This document shows positions 1-5,379 of a DNA stretch of 18,811 nt, piece after piece. The DNA lies in contig SKYY01000039.1 in the NCBI GenBank assembly GCA_007127665.1, forward strand, positions 1-18,811. The letters run 5' to 3'. The notes under the pieces are model-generated. The model did not search any database, was not told the DNA's origin, and saw only the letters and a list, made by a program, of their open reading frames with translations. Position 1 is the first letter of the stretch. Each line of letters starts with the position of its first letter. Source of the DNA: Balneolales bacterium. GTDB taxonomy: Bacteria; Bacteroidota; Rhodothermia; Balneolales; Natronogracilivirgulaceae. The position numbers and the translations under genes are program-made.

Positions 1-832
1 TGGAATACATGCCGCCGACACCTATGGAATCAACAATGGGCTCGTTCCAGACCTCGTCGCCGGTGTAGGCGTCAAGGGCATACAGATAGCCATCATAGAG
101 TGGAACATCAGAGCTGTCGTCATGTGGCAGCACCTGACTGGCAGCCACGTAAACGACACCATTATGTACTGTCGGCGAGCTGTGTACATACGTGTTGGAA
201 GTGTTAAAAAACCAGACCCGCTCACCGCTACGCGCATCCAACGCATACATATACCCGCGGAAGTCCCCGGCATACACGATCCCGTCTTTATATACGGGAT
301 AGCTTTCCGATACTGCTCTGCTGGTTTGATACTCCCAGAGTATTTCCCCGTCAACCGTGTCAAGCGCCCGAATCCAGCCGTTGTTGTTGTTATCATCCGA
401 TCCGGTGGTCACAAAAACGGTTTTACCATAAACAGTGGTTCTGGCGCGCGACAAGGTGCTTGTTTCTTCGCTGTCCCTGGCCCAGATAACCTGTCCGCTG
501 TGGATATCCAGGGCATAAACAATCCTTCTCTGATCGGCAATATAGAGGACTTCGTCAACGATTTGGGGGCTATCGCTTATGGGGTTACCATTCAACCCCG
601 TCGACCAGATCTCTTCTCCCGTGTTTTTATCAACTGCAAATACGGCAGTTTTACTGGTGATGTACACAATCCCGTCGACGACAGCCGGAGAATTGCTCTC
701 TACATTATCATCCATCACAAACTGCCAGAGTAGTTCACCCTGTTCCTGAGCAAAAAGGTGTTTTGGTGTATTTAAAAAATTTATGAGGATCGTTGAAAAT
801 AAAAGGAGAGATGAGAGTGTACGTATCAGCAT
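1..832 (-). CDS. Exported PQQ-repeat beta-propeller protein (BamB-like fold), C-terminus cut off by window edge
   Basis: Reading the minus strand from ATG at 832 gives an open frame of 277 codons to the left edge. It begins with a signal peptide: MLIRT, a hydrophobic stretch, then LFAQ|EQ, a signal peptidase I-like site near residue 29. The mature part is a series of PQQ-type beta-propeller blades with the usual 'DG.VY......ALD..TG..W' pattern: 'VVDGIVYITSKTAVFAVDKN' then TGEEIW, 'LYIADQRRIVYALDIHSG', 'GIVYAGDFRGYMYALDARSG' and 'DGYLYALDAYTGDEVW'. At least four blades are visible. Such repeats form a ring that binds PQQ in dehydrogenases or acts as a protein scaffold (BamB). No PQQ-dehydrogenase catalytic motif is visible, so a periplasmic or secreted binding/scaffold role is likelier. 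It is separated from the upstream purC by 173 bp. Family is certain; the exact role is not. Confidence 0.85.
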   Translation of the reverse strand, partial: MLIRTLSSLLLFSTILINFLNTPKHLFAQEQGELLWQFVMDDNVESNSPAVVDGIVYITSKTAVFAVDKNTGEEIWSTGLNGNPISDSPQIVDEVLYIADQRRIVYALDIHSGQVIWARDSEETSTLSRARTTVYGKTVFVTTGSDDNNNNGWIRALDTVDGEILWEYQTSRAVSESYPVYKDGIVYAGDFRGYMYALDARSGERVWFFNTSNTYVHSSPTVHNGVVYVAASQVLPHDDSSDVPLYDGYLYALDAYTGDEVWNEPIVDSIGVGGMYS

Positions 833-863
833 GCCTTCAAGTATTTTGAATTAGAGAATAGTG

Positions 864-894
864 ATCGGTTTTACCGATGTTTATATAAAACATC
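864..894. repeat. Two overlapping perfect inverted repeats upstream of the beta-propeller gene
   Basis: ATCGGT-TTT-ACCGAT (864-878) is a perfect 6-bp-arm inverted repeat. Sharing its last three bases is GATGTTT-ATATA-AAACATC (876-894), with 7-bp arms. They lie 32-62 bases upstream of the beta-propeller start codon on the minus strand. Neither is followed by a T-run in either direction, so they do not look like terminators; operators or a 5' leader structure are possible. The function is inference only. Confidence 0.3.
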
Positions 895-1005
895 ATGCAA
901 GCAATAAAACTCTGAAAATCCGTACACTAATACAAGTTCAAAATTTTCAAGGACATGTATTCTCTCTTGAGATTCCTGAGTACAGTGATGCCTTTTTCAA
1001 CCGTC

Positions 1006-1971
1006 TTATTTTGCGAGCTTGTCGAGAAGAATGGCTAAATCGTCATTAAAATTGGCAGTTGGAGTCGGACGGAATTTTTCTCCGGTCAGCGTTTCGTACA
1101 GTTCGCGATAGCGTTTGTAAATGGAAATGCGCACCTGGTCAGGCAGGACCGGCAGTTTCTGATCAATCGTAGCATGGTGGCCGTTTTCGATGAGCCATTC
1201 CCGGAGGAATTCCTTGGAGAGTTGCCTCTGGGGTTCACCGCGCTCAAGGCGCTCCTCGTATCCATCCGCGTAAAAATAACGGGAGGAATCGGCGGTGTGT
1301 ACTTCATCGATGAGTAGCAATTTGTCACGGAAAAGTCCAAATTCGTACTTCGTATCCACCAGGATAAGTCCTTTCTTTTGCGCCACTTTCCATCCACGCT
1401 GATAAAGTTTAAGTGCGGTTTGGCGGATCTCGGTCCACAGGTCCTCGGAAACGAGTCCGTTTGAAAGGATCGCGGTCTCCGAGATATCCTGGTCGTGCCC
1501 TTCTTTTGCTTTTGTTGTGGGGGTGAGGATGGGTTCTGGAAAAGCCTCGTGCTGACGCAGTCCATCGGGCATCTGTTGCCCGCAGAGTTCACGCCCGCCC
1601 TGCTTGTAGATCCGCCACGCGTGGCCGGTAAGGTACCCTCTGACGACCACCTCCACCGGAAGGGGGCGGCATTTTCTCGCAACAGTGATATTGGGATGCG
1701 GGATGTCTATCACGTGATGCGTGCAGAGGTCTTCGACATTTCGGAAGCCGTACCAGGCGAGCTGGTTGAGCAGTTGCCCCTTGAAAGGAATGGGTTCATT
1801 GAAGATTCGGTCAAAGGCGGAAATCCGGTCGGTGGCGATGATGGCCATTCGGTCTTCATCCAGATAATAGATATCGCGCACCTTGCCTCTGTAATCCGCT
1901 GAGCGACCTTGCGGCATTGTTTCGGTAATGCAGTGGGTGAGCAGTTGTGCGTGGTCGGGTATGGAATTCAC
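1006..1971 (-). CDS. purC: Phosphoribosylaminoimidazole-succinocarboxamide synthase (SAICAR synthetase)
   Basis: PurC joins aspartate to the carboxylated imidazole ribotide CAIR with ATP, giving SAICAR in cytoplasmic de novo purine synthesis. The 321-residue protein is of the longer PurC type (about 300 residues, as in yeast and many Bacteroidota) rather than the roughly 240-residue E. coli type. Diagnostic motifs in order are GKVRD (about residue 29), ATDRISAFDR (about 46-55), 'VEVVVRGYLTGHAW' (about 106-119), VDTKYEFG (about 205-212) and DEVHTADSSRYF (about 222-233). The start is GTG at 1971, which overlaps the TGA of the upstream LacI-family gene as GTGA, so translation is probably coupled. 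No other purine gene is in the window. No clear terminator was found in the 173 bp after the stop. Confidence 0.96.
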   Translation of the reverse strand: MNSIPDHAQLLTHCITETMPQGRSADYRGKVRDIYYLDEDRMAIIATDRISAFDRIFNEPIPFKGQLLNQLAWYGFRNVEDLCTHHVIDIPHPNITVARKCRPLPVEVVVRGYLTGHAWRIYKQGGRELCGQQMPDGLRQHEAFPEPILTPTTKAKEGHDQDISETAILSNGLVSEDLWTEIRQTALKLYQRGWKVAQKKGLILVDTKYEFGLFRDKLLLIDEVHTADSSRYFYADGYEERLERGEPQRQLSKEFLREWLIENGHHATIDQKLPVLPDQVRISIYKRYRELYETLTGEKFRPTPTANFNDDLAILLDKLAK

Positions 1972-2978
1972 GGTCGCTTGCTGGAGTTACGAACTACGAG
2001 CCGGGGATCGATTTCAGACTGAACCAAAGAACCCTGTTTTTCCTTGATCATGGTTGTCAGTCTGTCAATAGACATCATCCCCACATCATACATTTTTTGA
2101 TCGATGGTGGAAAGATCGAGATAATGCGCGGTTTTGATGTTGTCATATCCCATGACCCCGATATCTTCGGGGATACGCATTTTGTCCTCTCTCAGCGCAT
2201 GCATCACACCTATGGCCTGGGCGTCGTTGGTGCAGAAGATGGCTTCGGGCAGGCCGCCGCGCTCCTTCATGATCTGTATCGCCTCGTAACCGGCCTCCTC
2301 ACTGTATCCGGAGTGTTTGCGTGTGATGCCTTTGACAAAGAAATTTTCATCGAGTGGCAGGTTGTAGGTTCCAAGGACATCACGAAATCCTTTTTCTCTC
2401 TGGTCGGCAACAATGGATTTGCTGTGTGACCTGACCATGCCGATTTTTTTGTACCCTTGCTTGATGAGATGCTCCCCGGCCAGGTATCCCCCCTTGTAGT
2501 TGTTCCAGTACATGTAGTTGAAGTCATCATGTTTGGCGCCGAGAAGTACGACTGGTATCCCGGCTTTTTTGAGACGATTGCCAATCTCTTCGTCAATATT
2601 GATAGAGATGATGAGCATGGCATCAGGAATGCCGCGGTCCACGAACATTTTGAGCGTATCCTCTGGATTTTCCGATCCGGTGTTGTAGATGATGAAGTCA
2701 AGATCGGTGTCCTTGAGCCGGTCCTTTATGCCTTTGAGGACTTCGTTGAAGAATGGTGTGGTAAACGTAGGCAGTGCTACGGCGATGATCTGAGCTTCAC
2801 GTCGTGCCAGTTTCCTGGCGTTTACCTGGGGACGAAAGTCAAGTTCATCAATGGCCTTCTGTACCCGTATTTTTGTCGTCTCAGAGACGTAAGGAGAACC
2901 GTTGAGAACTCGGGATACAGTGGAAATGGCCACATTTGCAACCCGTGCAACATCATAAATAGTTTGCTTTTTTGCCAT
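1968..2978 (-). CDS. LacI/GalR-family transcriptional regulator
   Basis: This cytoplasmic DNA-binding repressor has 336 residues, the normal family length. The N-terminal helix-turn-helix is textbook: 'TIYDVARVANVAISTVSRVL' at about residues 6-25, then NGSPYVSETTKIRVQKAI and the hinge 'LDFRPQVNARKLA'. The rest is a periplasmic-binding-protein-like effector domain, with VALPTFTTPFFNEVLKGI, the 'EHLIKQGYKKIGMV' segment and 'EAIFCTNDAQAIGVMHALRE', then 'IPEDIGVMGYDNIKTAHYLD'. The effector cannot be read from the sequence; relatives bind sugars or, in PurR, purine bases. It is the promoter-proximal gene of a two-gene unit with purC (4-base overlap). A perfect inverted repeat lies 6-18 bases before its ATG, suggesting autoregulation. 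Confidence 0.94.
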   Translation of the reverse strand: MAKKQTIYDVARVANVAISTVSRVLNGSPYVSETTKIRVQKAIDELDFRPQVNARKLARREAQIIAVALPTFTTPFFNEVLKGIKDRLKDTDLDFIIYNTGSENPEDTLKMFVDRGIPDAMLIISINIDEEIGNRLKKAGIPVVLLGAKHDDFNYMYWNNYKGGYLAGEHLIKQGYKKIGMVRSHSKSIVADQREKGFRDVLGTYNLPLDENFFVKGITRKHSGYSEEAGYEAIQIMKERGGLPEAIFCTNDAQAIGVMHALREDKMRIPEDIGVMGYDNIKTAHYLDLSTIDQKMYDVGMMSIDRLTTMIKEKQGSLVQSEIDPRLVVRNSSKRP

Positions 2979-2983
2979 GGTTC

Positions 2984-2996
2984 CGTTTGTTAAACG
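2984..2996. promoter_or_regulatory. Perfect 13-bp inverted repeat next to the lacI-family start; candidate operator
   Basis: CGTTT-GTT-AAACG ends 6 bases upstream of the regulator's ATG (2978). LacI-family proteins bind palindromes and often repress their own promoters, so this is a natural autoregulatory candidate. However, the odd 3-base spacer differs from the usual even palindrome with a central CG, and the site lies downstream of the promoter candidate. This is inference from position and symmetry. Confidence 0.3.
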
Positions 2997-3077
2997 TAGT
3001 AGAATAATTAGGTTAGCAGTGCAGGTAAGGTAAATACTGGCAGGTGTTTAAAAATTCCTGCGCACATTTGATAGTAT

Positions 3078-3106
3078 ATTACAGGAGTCGGCATTCCGAT
3101 AACCAA
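3078..3106 (-). promoter_or_regulatory. Candidate sigma-70-like promoter for the lacI-purC unit
   Basis: On the minus strand TTGGTT (3106-3101), a 17-base spacer and TGTAAT (3083-3078) resemble -35 and -10 elements. Transcription would begin near 3070 and give a leader of about 90 bases before ATG 2978. It lies just downstream of the terminator-like hairpin, so that hairpin could isolate this promoter from upstream transcription. Motif match only. Confidence 0.3.
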
Positions 3107-3110
3107 TAAC

Positions 3111-3166
3111 AAAAAACATGGCAGACTCCGTATCACGCACAGGGCTATCATTACATCCTGCCATGT
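3111..3166 (-). terminator. Rho-independent terminator-like hairpin with T-run, in the leader or intergenic region upstream of lacI
   Basis: On the minus strand ACATGGCAG (3166-3158) is the exact reverse complement of CTGCCATGT (3124-3116), giving a 9-bp stem with a 33-base loop. The 3' arm runs directly into six T residues (3116-3111). The plus-strand reading has no T-run, so the signal points leftward. No recognised gene lies upstream on this strand, so it either ends a small untranslated RNA or acts as an attenuator for lacI-purC. The loop is longer than in typical terminators. Confidence 0.5.
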
Positions 3167-3204
3167 GGGTTGTTTCTGACCATATGAATGAAATTGAATT
3201 AAAC

Positions 3205-3233
3205 AGATTAAGTGAAACCGGATACAACGCCAA
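3205..3233 (-). promoter_or_regulatory. Candidate promoter upstream of the minus-strand hairpin
   Basis: On the minus strand TTGGCG (3233-3228), a 17-base spacer and TAATCT (3210-3205) resemble sigma-70 elements. A start near 3197 would produce a transcript of about 85-90 bases ending at the T-run at 3111, the size of a small RNA or an attenuated leader. Weak consensus match; judged mainly by its position relative to the hairpin. Confidence 0.25.
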
Positions 3234-3348
3234 ACCCTGTTTAATTTAATTTTTAAAAGGAAAAGAACGAAGCTAATTACATAAATTAGTGAATTCTTCT
3301 GAAATATTACAGCGAAATCAAAAATCACTAATTTCCATACACCAAGTC

Positions 3349-3382
3349 CGACCGTATTGGCCGGGTATGGTCAATATGGTTG
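3349..3382 (+). other. Long RNA-type hairpin in the gap upstream of the phytoene synthase gene
   Basis: The arms 3349-3362 and 3369-3382 can pair over 14 positions as plus-strand RNA, with a GGGTAT loop; three of the pairs are G-U, so the DNA repeat is imperfect while the plus-strand RNA stem is continuous. A second short hairpin-like sequence (CCGGTA...TACCCGG, about 3388-3405) follows, then CCTTTTC. It does not match any riboswitch I recognise. A 40-codon minus-strand frame overlaps it, so the pairing may be chance. The rest of 3383-3608 shows no gene. Confidence 0.3.
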
Positions 3383-3566
3383 TGAATCCGGTACCGTTAC
3401 CCGGGTCCTTTTCAATCCACGGTATGAATACGCTACCCATGTTTCGTCACCTATGGTCCTGGTAGGCGGATCTTACTTTCAGGGCAGATGCATTTGCAGT
3501 TGGTGGCAAGAAACCGGATAATGACAAGGAAGCTATTGGCAGGGAACGAAATCAGGAGAAATCCCC

Positions 3567-3597
3567 TTTTACTTTTAACTTGCAAACAATAACTTTA
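3567..3597 (+). promoter_or_regulatory. Candidate Bacteroidota-type promoter for phytoene synthase
   Basis: TAACTTTA (3590-3597) matches the Bacteroidota -7 element TAnnTTTG at seven of eight positions, 19 bases after TTTT (3567-3570) in the place of the -33 TTTG. The start of transcription would fall near 3604. That would leave almost no leader for the TTG start at 3609 and about 60 bases for the GTG start at 3663. Motif evidence only. Confidence 0.25.
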
Positions 3598-3608
3598 TAC
3601 CGGATATC

Positions 3609-4565
3609 TTGGCATCCTGGACTATAAGATCTGTTTACGAAAAAACGTCTCTGCACAGGGGGGTGACTGAAGAGGTCGCAGATCCGGAATTGCGCGATGC
3701 GTATATTCATTGCCGAAACATTACCCGGAAATATGCCAAGACATTTTATCTGGCAACCCGGTTTCTTCCGCATCACAAACAACGCAGTATTTTCGCCATC
3801 TACGGACTCTGCCGCTTTCTGGACAACCTCGTTGATGAAGCCGAGGACCTGGTAGCTGACAATCCGGTCAAGCTGCAGGAAGTGGAACAGACACTTTCAG
3901 AGTGGAAAGAAAAGCTGCAGCTAACCTACGAAGGCAAACCATCTGACAACCCGATCCTGCTGTCCTTTGCCGATGTTCTCCGCCGGCACCACATTGCTAT
4001 TTCGCTACCTTATGAGTTGATCGATGGAGTTGCCATGGACCTGACCAAGAACAGGTACGAGTCGTTTGATGAGCTTTACGACTATTCTTACAAGGTGGCA
4101 TCGGTTGTCGGACTCATGATCAGCGAAGTTTTTGGATATAGTGGGAAGGCAGCTCTCAAGCACGCCGTGGATTTGGGGATCGCCATGCAGCTCACAAATA
4201 TTCTCCGCGATGTCGGCGAGGATCTGCAGCGTGACCGCATCTACCTGCCGGCCGAAGATCTTCGCAGATTCGGCGTTTCGGAGGATGACCTCTTTGGCCA
4301 CCGGATGTCTTACGAATTTCGCGACCTGATGCGTTTTCAGATCGCCCGCGCCCGCAGCTACTATTCCAGTGCCGACAAGGGAATACCCATGCTGGCGTCT
4401 GACAGCCAGGTTCCTGTCCGTCTTGCCCGTCATAATTACGCAAGAATCCTTGATCAAATCGAAGCAAACGGATACGATGTGTTTACCCATCGTGCCTATC
4501 TTTCATTAAGCAGAAAAATGGCCATACTTCCCCGTGTCTGGTGGAACACGGTATGGTCTTCGTGA
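3609..4565 (+). CDS. crtB: Phytoene/squalene synthase family protein (15-cis-phytoene synthase likely)
   Basis: Enzymes of this trans-isoprenyl diphosphate synthase family condense two prenyl diphosphates head to head; two geranylgeranyl diphosphates give phytoene, the first carotenoid precursor. Both Asp-rich metal/diphosphate motifs are present: DNLVD at residues 72-76 and DVGED at 201-205, within 'QLTNILRDVGEDLQRDRIYL'. Other family segments are 'YAKTFYLATRFLPHHKQRSI' and IYGLCRFLDN. The 'DLQRDRIYLP' version of the second motif is typical of CrtB rather than squalene synthase, but specificity is inferred. At 318 residues the length is normal. The start is uncertain: TTG 3609 gives the longest frame, while GTG 3663 gives 300 residues beginning MTEEVADPELRDAY and lies closer to where family similarity begins. 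No phytoene desaturase gene is in the window. Confidence 0.92.
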   Translation: MASWTIRSVYEKTSLHRGVTEEVADPELRDAYIHCRNITRKYAKTFYLATRFLPHHKQRSIFAIYGLCRFLDNLVDEAEDLVADNPVKLQEVEQTLSEWKEKLQLTYEGKPSDNPILLSFADVLRRHHIAISLPYELIDGVAMDLTKNRYESFDELYDYSYKVASVVGLMISEVFGYSGKAALKHAVDLGIAMQLTNILRDVGEDLQRDRIYLPAEDLRRFGVSEDDLFGHRMSYEFRDLMRFQIARARSYYSSADKGIPMLASDSQVPVRLARHNYARILDQIEANGYDVFTHRAYLSLSRKMAILPRVWWNTVWSS

Positions 4566-4665
4566 CACGCATCTCCGAAATAATTTTTAAATAATCGCGC
4601 TATCCTTTAGCTTTCCATCAGCCGTAAAGACTCAGAAACACGTCACTTTTTCAAATCCCTCCGCG

Positions 4666-5379
4666 ATGGAAAAGAAAAACCACAGCTGGCAAAGCCCCAG
4701 TCTTGGGAGAAAGAGCACCATAACGGTATATGGTTCCGAAGGTACACCGCTTCTGGCTTTTCCAGATAACGGTGAAAAGCGCACCGAGTGGGAGAATAAC
4801 GGACTCATTGACGCGCTCTCTTTCCAGATCGAAAATGGCCACAACCGGATATACTGCATTGACGCTATCGATAAGGAAAGCCTTTTCAACTCCCGGGCGA
4901 CCCCTAGGGTACGGATTAACCGGCATCGCCAGTTTGAAAGCTATGTTACTGATGAAGTGCTGCCATTCATCAGAAAAACGGCGGAAGACCTGTTTATTAT
5001 GACAGCAGGAGTGGGATTGGGTGGTTACCATGCCGTCAATCTGCTCCTCAAGTATCCGGGCCAGATCCAGAAAGCCATATCCATTGGAGGCAGATTCCAG
5101 ATACGCCCGTTCATGGATGACTATTTTGACGACAACGTCTATTACAACAACCCGCTGGAATACCTCCCCAACCTGGACGACCAGAACCTGCTTGATGACA
5201 TCAAGAACACCGACATCCGTCTGGTGGTTACACCTGACGACCCGCATCTGGAACTGAATTACATGCTGAGTGACATACTCAGGGCCAAGGCGGTGGAACA
5301 CATTTTTGATTACTGGATCGAGACCGGAGACAACCCCTGGAAGATCCGGGGAGATATGCTGCAGCGTCATGTTCCGTAA
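4666..5379 (+). CDS. Esterase-family alpha/beta-hydrolase-like protein with catalytic Ser and His replaced (probable pseudoenzyme)
   Basis: This 237-residue protein has the layout of the small 'putative esterase' family (alpha/beta hydrolase, COG4947-like as I recall it). It starts with MEKKNHSWQSPSLGRKSTI, then TPLLAFPDNGEKRTEWENNG, IYCIDAIDKESLFN, RINRHRQFESYVTDEVLPFI, and GGYHAVNLLLKYPGQIQKAI. In active members the nucleophile elbow reads like GxSxGGYHA; here it is GVGLGGYHA with Gly117 at the Ser position (codon GGA at 5014-5016). The usual GHDWPWW-type C-terminal motif reads TGDNPWK, with Gly221 where His is expected. The Asp-containing TPDDPHLELNY segment is kept. Hydrolysis is therefore unlikely; binding or a structural role is plausible. 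Its last 11 bases overlap the next gene, suggesting coupling. The frame is intact. Confidence 0.8.
   Translation: MEKKNHSWQSPSLGRKSTITVYGSEGTPLLAFPDNGEKRTEWENNGLIDALSFQIENGHNRIYCIDAIDKESLFNSRATPRVRINRHRQFESYVTDEVLPFIRKTAEDLFIMTAGVGLGGYHAVNLLLKYPGQIQKAISIGGRFQIRPFMDDYFDDNVYYNNPLEYLPNLDDQNLLDDIKNTDIRLVVTPDDPHLELNYMLSDILRAKAVEHIFDYWIETGDNPWKIRGDMLQRHVP

Noticed and set aside
122..733. 203-codon plus-strand frame
   Set aside because: It is antisense to the clearly coding PQQ-repeat frame and shows no domain.
861..1049. 62-codon plus-strand frame between purC and the beta-propeller gene
   Set aside because: It overlaps the 3' end of purC antisense, has no ribosome binding site and no recognisable protein features; most likely chance.
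1086..1682. Long alternative frame within purC (198 codons)
   Set aside because: Same-strand shadow of purC, whose motifs are unmistakable.
3008..3328. 106-codon minus-strand frame with hydrophobic segments
   Set aside because: It lies in AT-rich intergenic DNA across the terminator-like hairpin and promoter candidates. Its hydrophobicity follows from T-rich codons, and no family is recognised.
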